Assembly (NCBI GenBank): GCA_037176885.1
Contig: JAWWNJ010000001.1
Coordinates: forward strand, 4,898,001-4,962,000
Length of the DNA: 64,000 nt
Origin: Favolaschia claudopus
Taxonomy: Eukaryota > Basidiomycota > Agaricomycetes > Agaricales > Mycenaceae
Reading direction: 5' to 3'
Shown here: positions 45,006 to 56,307 of the stretch, in pieces
Layout of the letters: each line of letters opens with the position of its first letter
Numbering within the stretch: position 1 is the first letter of the stretch
The notes under the pieces: model-generated
The model's input: only the letters and a program-made list of their open reading frames with translations
Databases searched by the model: none
What the model was told of the DNA's origin: nothing
Position numbers and translations under genes: made by a program

Positions 45006-45649
45006 GTTCAGGTTTCACGAATTACTGAAACTATAGCTGGTTAGGAATATATAACCGGGCTACACACCGAGCGCGAAGAGATAGAGTCTTTAGAAATTCT
45101 TCAAGTTCATATCCTGAAGGCAAGTGTAATTCACATACGATTATTCCAGAGCTCATTCTTTGTGTTGGTGTAGAACGCTCAAGGAAGCAATGCGAAGAGC
45201 ACATCGAAGAAAAACACCCGCATCGCTCGAATGACCACGATTGCTGTCATAGAGATTGGGGTGCGTCAGCATGGCAAATTTGCTCTTGACTTTCGAACAA
45301 GCTTACCGAGCTAGGTCTTATCTTAGGCAGAACAAAGTCAATCCAAGTCTTCTTGCTGGCTATGTGCCTGATCACCGCAAGCGCTTTCCTCGTTCGGGTC
45401 CCCGCGTTCGAGATGACTATAACATATGCGAGGAGATGATAGATGTGAAAAAAAGAATATAAGGAAAGAGGAAGCTTAAGTCACCTTCGAATATCCCATC
45501 CCTGTTGAAGGCTAGCCGGCTGGCTGCCATGGGAGCAAATAACTACACATATACAACATATCCTAGTGAATACAAAATAAGCTCGTTAACATAAATCTAA
45601 TAAATTACCTCCGTGTCCTCTTCCTCTTCCCAACGGCATCTATCCCGAC
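45006..45649. other. Intergenic, unknown gene 3' end / ankyrin gene 3' end
   Basis: An open frame at 45256-45462 (plus) could be a last exon of the Gly-rich gene, but the splice is not convincing. Otherwise nothing is seen. Confidence 0.3.
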
Positions 45650-47828
45650 TCATTCTGACTCTAGCGCAGTCGTTGGCTCTTGCTCTTCGTACTTCGCCCC
45701 ATGCATCCGAAGCAGCTCGACAACATCCAAATGATCCTGAGCCACTGCTGCTTGAATTGCCGAGCCGTACTTGCCGCCTATATATATATACGAGCTTGAG
45801 TGAGTAGAGTATCTCAAAATGACGCCAATATAGCGGCGATAGTACCTTCAAAATGAACATCCGCCCCGGCGTCAAGCAGCAATCGCACGATTTTGATGTT
45901 ACCGGAGTGTGCAGCGGCTTGGAGAGCGGTGCCGTATTCGCCGCCTGTGGCAGAGGTTCAAGAGAAAGAACACACAAAAGCAAGGAAAAACAGGCCGAAC
46001 CTTCGAGATTGGGATCTGCGTGGAATTTGAGGAGTAGCTTGACGAGTATGAAGTCCCCGTGCGCGCACGCTGCTTGTAAGGGAGTGGAATTCGACTCATC
46101 TGTATGTAGTATGTCAGTCAAAAACGATGCTCGAGGGCGGCTATACCACAATCTCGCACCTGGAATGTCGGGATTCGCTCCCGACGCTAACAGTATTCGC
46201 GTGAACTGGGGATCCCTCCGACGCGCAACCGCTAACAACAATGCTGTCGGGTATGGGCCTGGAAAAGCGTTAAACCCAGAATCGAGCGATCATAGACTGA
46301 ATTCTCCGCACCATCAACCATGACATTAACATCCGCCCCCCTCCTCACGAGATCCCACAAAATCTCCGTCGGCGCATGCCACCGCAACGCATTCTGCAAC
46401 GACGTCGTCACGTTCCTCCTCGCGCCGAATATCCGCAGATCCCGCAACGGCAGCACCAGCAACAATAACGCCAGAATCTGCCCGAAAGTCCACTCCGAGT
46501 CGTCTGACTCTTGCAGGAAATTATTTTGGCGCAGCGCGAGCTCGATGTCGATGATGAAGATGATGTTGATGGCGAAGAGGAGGAGGAGGCCGAGGATGGT
46601 GGGGAGGAGGAAGGGGTCGTACCAGGATTGGAGGGCGAAGAGGCTGCGGCCCATGATGTTCTTGGTAGATTGGGGAGAGGGATGTTTGATGGCGGACCAA
46701 GAGGTGTCTGAGGTGGCCATCCGACGCCGCCGTGCGGCCCTCGCAGCCCACTGAGCACGCATTGCTCGGTGGTCGCCGGGAGGTTTCCCTCCGTGTCCAG
46801 CCATTTTACTCGAGTTGCGTCTCGGGTCCGGACGAAGACTAGTGTGAAGGAGGAAGATCCCGACAAAGCCGGCGATGGGGAGGGTGAGGTTGAGTCCAGG
46901 GACGAGGACAGAGGAGTAGAGGACGAGCGAAATTATCCGCAGCGCATCCGAGCCGAGTGGAATTTTGTAGCCGAGGATGTTAGTTGAAGCGTAGAGTATT
47001 CCGCAGAGACTATCATCTTGAGTGTTCTGAACCTTTCCAAACGAGCGAGGATTGCTCCAGAGCCAGATTCCGAGAGCGGCCATTAGTGCGAGGTGGAGAG
47101 AACCGAGGATTGCGACGGATCCTTTGATTTCAACTCGGAAAATCACGGAAAATAGGGAGCGATTGTCATTCTCTGTGGCTGTCAAGGGGTTAGCTGTAGC
47201 TGACGCAGACAGATTAGCCGTACCTTCGATAGCATTGAGCTGCTCGGTACTTTGGAGTTCGGAGCTCTCAATCTGTGCTATAATAAACGAACTCAGGAAC
47301 TCAGCGCAATTTTGTGACCCGAAAAAACTCAAACGTACCTTCGACATCAGCTTTCGAATTCGCCACTACGACTGGACGGAAAAGTATGGACCGGAAGTGT
47401 TTCAGCCACGAAAAGACATTCGACGCGATTTGTTGCGGCCCGAGCTGGCTTTTGTGCTGAACATATAGTAGAAAGTAGATGAAAGTGTTTGTGTTGTTCA
47501 TCCAGCTCAGGCTGAGGACTATTGTAGCCTGAAAATTGGATAATCCCAGAGTCTTCGCTTGAACCATCGCAGATATTAGTATTCCAAAGGCGGTTATGAT
47601 AATGGTTTGGGATTGAGCTGGTTTTCGTTGAACACACGCTTCAGATTCCACGAATTCTTTTCACGCACCTGCGACGGCTTCGAGCTCATACGGTGTAACC
47701 TCCCCGTCCCACAGGGCCGATACTGCGGGTATGAAACTGAAGAGATTCTGGGCGTAGATGGCGACGCGCACGCCGATGCCAGAGATGTCGGGGTCACCAG
47801 CGATGCATGGCGGTTGGGGGAGGCTCAT
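45650..47828 (-). CDS. Multi-pass membrane protein with C-terminal ankyrin repeats
   Basis: The start MSLPQPPCIAGDPDISGIGV (47826-47828) and the following RVAIYAQNLFSFIPAV match a common agaricomycete membrane family. Membrane segments follow: FGILISAMVQAKTLGL, IVLSLSWMNNTNTFIYFLLY, ILGSLHLALMAALGIWLW, ISLVLYSSVLVPGLNLTLPI and LPTILGLLLLFAINIIFII. After the last one, ankyrin repeats begin: PYPTALLLAVARRRDPQFTR, LLASGANPDIP, TPLQAACAHGDFILVKLLLK, AAAHSGNIKIVRLLLDAGAD and AIQAAVAQDHLDVVELLRMH. The protein ends TTALESE with TGA at 45650-45652. Exons join in frame. Fusion of this membrane module with ankyrin repeats suggests a membrane-bound scaffold or sensor; no enzymatic motif is present. Confidence 0.75.
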
Positions 47829-48669
47829 GAAGGAGAAAGTCAAGAAGTAAGCACCTATCAACCATCAAATGATGTAAGCAACATAGAGACCGAGTCCGGC
47901 GATCACTCGGCATACTTTTTGATCCCTCCCCTACCTCCGAACCTCTCCGAACTTCTCCTTGACTTCTCCAGACCCCAAGTCCCAGGTCGCCACCCGCAGC
48001 CGCGATGTAAATGTTTTTACGCCCTGCACCGTCTGTTGCAGCGGCTCTGGCAGTACTCACTGGTCGGCATTCCCAATCCACTTGCAATCTCCTGGCAATC
48101 AACTCGGATCTCGCTCTGAGTCGCTCAGAGAGCTGGACCCTGGTTCCAGTCTCGAATTTGGCCGCAAAGGTGAGACACTCCAGCCAGATGGATCAGCTCA
48201 AACTGAATCGCTGACAGCTTCGTGTCCTCAGGAAACTCTCATGGACCATGAAAAATGACACGCAAGTTGCACGCAAGTGCTGTCACTGCTGTGTTCGGAA
48301 CTGCCTTGAAATCCCTTGAATTGCCTCTCGAAACCAAGCCGTCATTGAACAAAAACAATTTATAAAGGATCGTATAACGCAAGTATCACGGGTCATGGTA
48401 AAGCTGCTCAAGTAGAGGTACCAAATCACTTTTCTGCGTTCAAAGAAACGGAAATCTGGCCATTTCCTGAGTGTCGGTCAAAGTGGACCGAAGCATTGCT
48501 AGCCGAACTGTTCATTTCGACTCCCAGTGCTGTATAACGCCACATGCGCTGTCGAGACTTCTTTCAATCTCCGCCTTCTTCGGACTGAAAGCTGTTGAGG
48601 CGCGTGGATAAAAGCCGCCACACCTGACGATTGCCAGCAGCAAGGAGGACCCCCCTCCTTTACTGGAAA
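47829..48669. other. Divergent intergenic region
   Basis: This lies between the ankyrin gene start and the helical-domain gene start. No coding exon or repeat was recognised. The segment 48520-48620 (tataacgcc, then ataaaagccgcc at 48609) may be core promoter for the plus-strand gene. Confidence 0.35.
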
Positions 48670-49654
48670 ATGAAGCTTGGTCTATCGTCCACGCGATTCT
48701 TTCCGATTCCGAGACGAAAGCGTTGGAAAGGTTCTACCCTTCCGAATCCTAAACCTCATCTCACATGGGACGCCATTCGCACCTCCCTGGAAGTCCTAAA
48801 CGGCGCGGCTGATGTTTGTGGCCCCTTGAAATCTGCAACGGGGGCCATTATTGCGCTTTGCAACATAGTCGACGTATGTAAAGTCCTGATCTATCTATCC
48901 TGAGGAACGAGGCTAAATATAATATTTTCTTAGCGTGTGGCCGCTTGCGATTCGAAGACTGAGCAACTGGCATTCAGAACCGTCACTGTGCTTGATACGA
49001 TCTACAATTCTATACCAGAGCAGGAAACAATTCCTTCTCATCTAATTCAGAGCATCGCCCAATTCGAGCTGTGAGTGTGTTGCGATTAATTTCAACTGTT
49101 CTCATGCGTCGAATAGCGTGGTGAACGAGATCATAACCGAGATCGAGCTCACTGCGAACACCAGGCAGATAACTCGAGTACTGCGACTACGCCGCACTGA
49201 GTCGAAGCTCGTTGAGTTCACGGAGAGACTTGATTCAACGGCTGAGGCCTTTATGGTAATGTCTCTGCCTACTTCGAATGATCTGCCTTGCTGAGCGTCG
49301 AGGATTAATATCAGATTAAGAACACGACACTTCATACGATGTCTCTTGCGCGTATCGAAGACAAGGTGAAAACTGTTTCCTCAGTGGCAACCGCTCTCGA
49401 GCATTCCAATGTCCGTCTCAGTTTCACTGAAATCAACTTAATCTAACTAACATCCGTAGTTATTGGCCATTGCAGACCCTTCTCCACGACCAAGTGAAAT
49501 CCCTTCAACTTACGGTCGTTTTTTTGGCCTGACCCCAATGATCTTTGAACCCATCCATCAAACCGCGAAGCCTAATTTATTGCTATTTATCGAAAACCCG
49601 CCTTCAAACGTTCAATGCCTCTCCATCTCTGGCTTCAGCTCAATTGCGGCCTAA
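48670..49654 (+). CDS. Stand-alone helical domain like fungal NLR/MLKL-type N-termini
   Basis: The ATG at 48670 gives MKLGLSSTRFFPIPRRKRWK, then WDAIRTSLEVLNGAADVCGP and LKSATGAIIALCNIVD. Further exons give RVAACDSKTEQLAFRTVTVL, HLIQSIAQFELVVNEIITEI, ESKLVEFTERLDSTAEAFM and HTMSLARIEDKVKTVSSVAT. This alternation, with the PPLKSA-like GPLKSATGAI core, is what I recall at the N-terminus of agaricomycete NACHT proteins (HeLo-like/MLKL-N-like four-helix bundle). After LLAIADPSPRPSEIPST, where such proteins normally enter the P-loop ATPase, the frame ends within 50 residues (stop near 49652-49654) and no P-loop is seen. It is either a stand-alone bundle or a truncated NLR. HeLo-like domains can act as membrane-active cell-death effectors; that role is inference. 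Confidence 0.55.
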
Positions 49655-50185
49655 CGAGGTGTTGAATACGAAGAACAAAATGAACAACATATCCTGTCTC
49701 CCAGTGGCTGGGTTTCGCGGAGGATGAAGGATGGAGGCGAAGATTATCACCCCGGCTGGACATGGCCGGGTGGGGGCGGACTGAATTGTCTTTTTACTTT
49801 TCTTTCCCAGGGACATAATGGCTAAGCTGGCTGCCGCCTGAGTTTCTCGCGAGCTGGTCTCAAATTTGGCTTACCATATGGCATAGAATTTTCCTCAACT
49901 CATCGCTGCTTTGAGTATCTACTCGCGCGATTCAGTTTCATTAGAAAGTCACTATCTACTTATCGTAATGTGTACCACTTGTCACCACTAGGATTCTATC
50001 TCTCTCGATGCCTCCTGTTTGTCCAAGACTCAACTATATATTCCTATTGAAAGTCATTTACACTGATTAGCCCACAACGACAAGGAGGGTGAAACTGGCT
50101 AAGTCAAGTCCAATTCATTATCTCTCAGATGTCCTACATAAATACAATCCCTGCGCAAAATTCAAGTTCTCCCAAACGAACCAAA
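49655..50185. other. Intergenic
   Basis: No recognisable remainder of an ATPase domain, repeat or gene is seen downstream of the helical-domain gene. Confidence 0.4.
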
Positions 50186-52045
50186 CTAATCCGAATACGG
50201 CTTATCCCCGGGCTCAAACTCCCCAACCCTAACCGGCGGGATCGCCTCCTCCCTCACCCTCACCGGAACATACCTCCCACTCCTCGTCGCTCCCCCCGAA
50301 TGGTTCCTCTTCACGCACATAACCAGAACAATCACAGCAAGCACCAACACCACGAAGAGGTTCGCAGCGAGCAAGCCGATGACGATGGGGCCGTAGTTGT
50401 TGTTCAGTTTATCTGTGAATGAAGAGGATGATGATCCTGACGGGGAGGAAACAGGTGCCTCGGCGGCAGCGGCCCCAGCGAACTTAGTCACCGCCCCAGA
50501 GGAAATGGCCGCCATGCGGACGTTGACGACGTCGGCTTTCGCTGCGGTCGGGTCGGTTTGGGCGAGGAATTGCATCGAGGCTTGGTCGGAGGGTGTTTTA
50601 GCGCTGGCGGCGCCAAAGTTGTAGCTGGAATTGCGAATTTATTGTCATCGAGGGAGAAAATGCAAACAATTGGTAAAATAAATGAATCTGACTCACACCG
50701 AATATATATTCCTCAATATCGTATCACCAAAAAGCGCGTCGAACACCGTCGTCCCATCCGCCGCAAAGGGCACTGATTGACAAATCACCGAACCGTCCGG
50801 CGCGGGCTGCACTTCTGAGAGATCGAGCGGGTGGATGGGGAAGGGCTGTCCGCCGATTTGAACGCTCATGATACTCGTTGTGTTGCACGGGACGTTCCAG
50901 TTTCCCCTGCTCACTTGGACCGAGCCGGGGACGGCGCCGTACAACCGATCGATGAAATCCGCGGGGAAGCTCACGGAGGGGGGTCCCCGTGTCCATGAGC
51001 GCGATGAGCTTGCCTTGCGGCGCGCCGGGAACCGTGGAGGGTGTGAATGGAATGTCGACGCCGTCGAGAGAGATGCTGTCTATGGGGACGCTCCAACGAC
51101 CGTTTGCGTTTGAGCCGGGGAACAAGGCGATGCTCGGCGCGGAGACGACGGCGCTGTATTCCGAGTCGATTTCGTTGATGAGGAAGGACGCGGTGGCGGA
51201 GCCCTCCCTGTCGTCTGTGCGGGAGAGGGAGATGGCGAGGAAGTTGTCTTGGGAGGGGGTTTGGTCGAAGATGTTGGAGACGAAGGGCTGGCCGAGGATG
51301 GTGCTGAGGGTGCCGTCTTGTGAGATGGCGGTTTTGATGTCGGATGTGGTGAGGCCGAAGTCGAAGCCCATGAGGCCGTCTAAGCCTTGGTCAAGGATCC
51401 CGGGGAGGCCGACCTAAGAGTGCAAACTAGGTGAGATGTATGTAGTTGTATTTCAGGAATGAGCTTACACTCGTGGCAGCGTTGAAAACTGTAATTATTT
51501 AGAAGATGAGTTTTCGCCCGATGATTCGGAAAATGCTTACCCTGATTATCGAATGTGTATTTACCCAATTGCACCGACGCGAAGCCGATTGTACCATTCA
51601 CTTCGGTAAATGCTCCAACACCATAGCTATTGGTAACGAGAATCCCGGTATCATTGAATGTGAGGTCGTCCGGCCGTGATATCCTGCGCAGAAATAAGTG
51701 TCGGCGCAAAGAAAATAAATCAAAAACACCAACCATAAATCAGCGCTGCCCGTGTCTATCGCCACTTTGAAAGCTAAGGGAAATTGAGCGAGTAAGTGCG
51801 GGGACGACAACTGTCACGCACTGCGGCCGTTGATGGTGATGTTGGTCGAGTACTGTGCGATACAAAGCATTGTCTAAGTTCAAGTAGACGATTAGCAGAG
51901 GAGAAAGACAGCTTACTCGGAAATCGTACTCGTTATCTTCGGTCCCATCGGTAGACATCGTGAATACGACATTTCCGTCTGCCAACGCTCGCTGTGTACG
52001 CGCCGAAGTCGCAGACGAAGTAAGGGACCTTTCAGCGGGGCTCAT
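50186..52045 (-). CDS. Pepsin-like aspartic protease with C-terminal membrane anchor
   Basis: This is an A1-family acid protease. The first catalytic aspartate is in FKVAIDTGSADLWLV and the second in KLIALMDTGTPSVSFPADF. Between them are VTNSYGVGAFTEVNGTIGFA, GLDGLMGFDFGLTTSDI and FLAISLSRTDDREGSATASF. After the fold come a Ser-rich stalk (SSPSGSSSSSFTD), a membrane helix (GLLAANLFVVLVLAVIVLVM) and a basic tail. The stop is at 50186. The start at 52045 (MSPAERSLTSSATSARTQRA) has no signal peptide, unlike most of the family, so the true N-terminus may lie upstream. The frame breaks inside the second active site at a run of six C (50978-50983); five C restores DTGTPSVSFP. The catalytic residues themselves are kept. 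Confidence 0.82.
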
Positions 52046-53765
52046 CGATGCGGGGAATGCTGGCTGAGTGCTGGATGTCGTGGGGGTGGCCTTTTATCAG
52101 GAAGCTGAATACAGCCTGCTATTCTCCGTCCCCTGGATGCCCGATCTCCGTCCTGAAACTTCATCGCAAGATATAATTATACCATCCATCCCTGGCGCTG
52201 ATGCTCCGTTGGCTCATTTTTAGTGCGAGTGGACAGAGTGGAATGGAGGAACCCGAGTTTCAGGGCGGCAAATCCACGCGCGCTTTCAAGTAAATAAGAA
52301 TGTCGCCGACTCGGAGAGCTACTAGTAGTAGGCAGATAGTTATGATCGAAGAGCATACAGGGAGACCCAAGGCCGCCAACCAGTACTAGGAGTTGCTTAC
52401 AGTGCCGTTGTAGAGGAACCGAGCAAGGTATGAGCGCTGGCGATCTGGGATTCAAAGACGAAGGGAGGGGAGGAAAAGGAACCAATTGTTTGGCTGTGCT
52501 CGAGTGATTGACAGCGTTTGAATTCCCACGGATCAATCCGCTCGTGCCACGTGGTAACATCAAAACGTGACCTCTGGAGTTCCGCAGTCTTCCTCTTCCA
52601 CGATGTCGTGTTTCGCAATTGCCAGTGGCCACCCATCTTAGCATCTATGATCTCACCCTCGTACGCGCCGAAACGTCACGAAAAGTGGCTCCCTCCTCTG
52701 ACCCCGCCCTCTCACTCAAAGGACTTGTGCTTGGCAGTGCCGCAGTGGACACCCAGCGCCGCAGCGCCTATGGTTGTGGCACTAAACGTGAGGGCGGCGA
52801 GCTTGTGGGCCTTATAAGGTTCTTCTTGTTCATTCTCCCCAGTCTTCCCTCCTCTGTGCGTTTGCCACCGGCCACCTTCTCCCTCCAACCCGCACCACCC
52901 GACTGCCCGATTGACGCCGTTCGGCCGCCAACGCCCAGCTCTCGCCCAGCGCGTCTCCTTGTCTACCCGTCGTTCCGACCTCTCCCGCTTCGACACACCC
53001 TCTCCTCTTTCAGCCTCTTACTCTCCCGCCCGGTGAGGCGCTTTGCTTGAAGCTTCTTTGCCGGAATTAACATAACTAGACATAACTCACGTGAATTTTG
53101 CCGGCTCGGAAACACTGACAGCGCACCAGACTGAGATGGATGGCGGGATATGGCACCGAATTCGTGCTCCGTTGATTGACGGGATCGCGTTCGCCGTTCC
53201 CCGGCTACGCCTGCCATGTCCAAACACCTGTTGGAATGACACTCTCAAAATCACCCCAAGGAATAGCAGTTGACCCTCGCAAACGCGCGAGGGGCAATCG
53301 ATAGACACATCGTACTTATACAGCGGAGTAAATGAAATATCGGGGAGCCGGGGAAATATGGTAAGCATACCGGAGCGGAAATGAATCGAAAATAATGTTC
53401 GTTTAGTCAACGGACCGACGGCGGGAGAGGTCGCGTGCGCGCGAGTGCGCAGCCTCGTAATTCCAACAACACCATCTCAGGCTGCATACTGGCGTCGTGA
53501 GTCCTGCTTCCGGTATTCCGAGTCGCCTTTACTTCCAGAATCCCTCTCGCTGTCAACTCCTTGAAAAGCTTCGTCTGGACTCTCAAATGAATCAACTTTA
53601 TCTTACAATTGCAAGACCTGTCCCTTCTAAGTTCTTGTGCTATTCGTCACTACTCGGATGCAGTACGGTTCTTTTTTTCTCCTCAATTACGGCGTGGTGC
53701 GCTTGCAAGACCTGAAAACGATATGCCACAGTGAAATTCACGGCATGAAGGGGTCAGATCGGCTA
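52046..53765. other. Intergenic, partly pyrimidine-rich
   Basis: No gene was supported. The plus strand from 52840 to 53040 is CT-rich and open in one frame (52619-53050), but composition explains it. Confidence 0.4.
52090..52097 (-). promoter_or_regulatory. TATA-like box of the aspartic protease gene
   Basis: The minus strand reads GATAAAAG about 45 bases upstream of 52045, a plausible core promoter that supports transcription starting close to this ATG. Confidence 0.4.
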
Positions 53766-53901
53766 CTGGCGCCGCGAATGGCCCACTGTCAGGGTGCGGA
53801 ATATGAGGTCCTAAATGGCAGTTGTCCCTGAGAAAGGCGATTTGTAACCTGGCCGTCACCTTCTGGTGCATCAAGAATCAAGAACTCTGCGATAATTGGA
53901 C
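53766..53901. repeat. 136-base tandem repeat, unit 1
   Basis: The unit starts ctggcgccgcgaatggccca and ends just before the identical start of unit 2 (53902). Differences between units are a few substitutions and small gaps (tgtccctgagaaaggcg against tgttttggagaaagggg). Confidence 0.88.
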
Positions 53902-54030
53902 TGGCGCCGCAAATGGCCCACTGTCAGGGTGCGGAATATGAGGTCCTAAATGGCAGTTGTTTTGGAGAAAGGGGATTTGTAACCGGGCCGTCACCTTCTG
54001 GTGAATCAAGAACTCTGCGATAATTGGACT
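53902..54030. repeat. 136-base tandem repeat, unit 2
   Basis: The second unit immediately follows the first and ends at gataattggact (54030), about 100 bases upstream of the serine hydrolase ATG. The repeat may therefore lie in that gene's upstream control region. Confidence 0.88.
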
Positions 54031-54073
54031 GATTACAATGACCAGCTGCTCAAATTCCCCGCGGTATCGTAGG

Positions 54074-54079
54074 TATAAA
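54074..54079 (+). promoter_or_regulatory. TATA box of the serine hydrolase gene
   Basis: tataaa lies 53 bases before the ATG at 54133, directly downstream of the tandem repeat. Confidence 0.6.
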
Positions 54080-54132
54080 GAGCGGCAGGAGAACGTCTGC
54101 CAGATACTTGCCAAAACCCACCCAACTTCGCG

Positions 54133-55927
54133 ATGTCTCAGCCAGTAATTCCCGAGGCTCACAAAAGTAATCTCGATCGAATTCTGGTACGAGACAATAT
54201 TCTCTCCTTCTGTTTCTGACTCACGATCTACAAAGATCGACGCGGGGTCGAGGAAGGCGACTCCTGCACTATTCTTTGGCGTCACTGATAGTAAAGGCCC
54301 GATTTATATGCGACCAGTGGGCAATCACGTCGTCGGTGACCCAGGAAGCGCACAGGTCAACGAAGATACGTTATTTTGGTTGTGCAGTATGGCGAAGTTG
54401 ATCACCACAGTTCGTCTGAGTGCCTCAACTTAATCCTATCCCGTGGCAATTCATTTCGAATTTAAATTTCAGATCGCCGCCCTCCAACTCATCGAGCAAA
54501 ACCTCATCACCCTCGATACGCCCGTCGACTCCATCCTCCCCGGGCTAGCAAACCCCGTCATAGTCACCTCGCACGATGACCGCGGATACCCCGCCACAAC
54601 CACGCCTGCGAAAGGCAAGATTCTGTTTGGTCAGCTGTTGAACCATTCGAGCGGGTTGGATATGGGGGTAGATGGGAAGGCTTTTGCTAGTGGTCCGCTG
54701 CAGCGTAAGTCAATGAGTCGCTTGCTTTGTTAAGTTCAGGCTGAATTGATTCATTGTCCTTGACATCGATGAATCTTGAAGCGACGCACCCGATTATTTG
54801 GCATAAATATGAAGAAGGGGAGGGAGGGGACAAGTTTTTGGAGATCCTCAAGGTGGGTTGCATTCATGTCTTTCCTGATATTGTACTGAAAATGGCTGCG
54901 GAAAGGGCTCACTTCCTGGGGTCCCATTGCTTTTCGAGCCGGGTACATCCTGTACGCATCGGAGTTCAATTCGCCTCATCAAACAACACTCTGATTCTAA
55001 CTTTTCTCATGTTCAGTCGCCTACGCCTGGTCAACAGATTGCGTCGGCTTCATCGTAGAACGACTCTCCGGCAAATCGTTAGAGCAGTATTGGTACGTTG
55101 TGCTTGCTCGCTCTTCGTGTCAAATCCATCGATATAAACCTAACAATCTGAATTAGTCAAGATCACATTTTTTTGCCACTAGGTGTCACGACCCTCTCCT
55201 TCTTCCCCACCCCAGAAATGAAGAAACAATTGCTCCCGCTCACCTATCGGACAAAGAGCGGGAAGTTGGAGCCATGGACTGGACCTTCTTTCGATAGGGA
55301 TCTTACTCAACGTGAGTCTATGCTGCATAATCAATTTCCCGGGCTAAGTGGGTGGAATATTGCAGCGGCGTTCGGCGGGGGAGGCTTATACGGCTCTCTA
55401 AAAGAGTATTTGACAATATTGAGGCATTTACTCCAAATTAAAGGCACAGTATTGTTCCTCATGGAGCACCTTCCTCGGTGTTAACAATTTACAAACATAT
55501 AGCTGGAACCGTGATGACAACAACCCCACTCCTCTCCCAAACCTCCGTCGAGAGCATGTTCTCTCCATCACTCACATCTACCGGCGCAATCGAAGCTTGC
55601 AAGAAGTTCAAAGTTTTCCTGCCGCATCTCGCTGTTCCTGCGGCCGAAGGGCAATTCGGTAACGGGCTGTTTGTGAATACGGAGGATGTTCCGGGACGGA
55701 GGAGGAAGGGGACAGGAGCATGTAAGCTGTTTTTTTTCTATCATAGATTTCTGACGGTCGCTGATTTTGACGCAGGGTGCGGCTGGGCGGGAACGAGTTT
55801 CTTTATCGACCCCACAACGGGGATAGCTGCGGTATTGGGTACGCAGATATTGCCCACGGGGGACCCCGCGTATGATATGATAAGGGATGAGCTTGAGGTG
55901 GCGTTATATGCGGCGTTTGAAGAATGA
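54133..55927 (+). CDS. Beta-lactamase-fold serine hydrolase
   Basis: The product is of the class C beta-lactamase/esterase/LovD-like family (PF00144 type). It starts MSQPVIPEAHKSNLDRILID. The catalytic S-x-x-K is in FWLCSMAKLITT. Next are IAALQLIEQNLITLDTPVDS, ILFGQLLNHSSGLDMGVDGK and PGVPLLFEPGTSFAYAWSTD, where the second motif appears as YAWS in place of Y-x-N. Then follow CVGFIVERLSGKSLEQYCQD, PLGVTTLSFFPTPEMKKQL, WNIAAAFGGGGLYGSLKEYL, CGWAGTSFFIDPTTGIAAVL and TGDPAYDMIRDELEVALYAA. TGA at 55925-55927. Exons join in frame; about 420 residues. No signal peptide, so probably cytosolic. In fungi such enzymes often act as esterases or acyltransferases; the substrate is unknown. Confidence 0.85.
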
Positions 55928-56307
55928 TTCAGCACGCGCTGACTGACTCGGAAATTGGAAGTTGTCTAAAAACCTATGGTCGAAGCTGAGATTTGTCAAA
56001 TACCTAGTCACGCTTCAAAGGAAAACACAATAACTCTTTCTTTTCTTAAGTTCAAACGTTAGGGGCGCGTGAGCGTGCGAACATCACTGAGATCAGCGAT
56101 TTCAGACTCCGCCCATCAGCGAAGATCGTCTCTTCCTCCATCCTCATCGGTGAGGATTTGTTCTCTAGACCAGCTTGGGTGTTTACGCTGGTAAGCGGCT
56201 GTCCCCCTGACAAGGCGGCTTCAAATCATTGATCTTCCACTGCTTGGAAGCTGTAATTCACTGGCTTCAAGTGACTTGGAAGTTTTTTCTTTCTCACCAT
56301 ATCCGTC
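55928..56307. other. Intergenic, hydrolase / F-box 1
   Basis: No exon or repeat; contains the presumed promoter of F-box gene 1. Confidence 0.35.

Noticed and set aside
46320..46754. Plus-strand 144-codon frame
   Set aside because: Antisense shadow of the membrane/ankyrin gene, rich in low-complexity acidic and basic runs.
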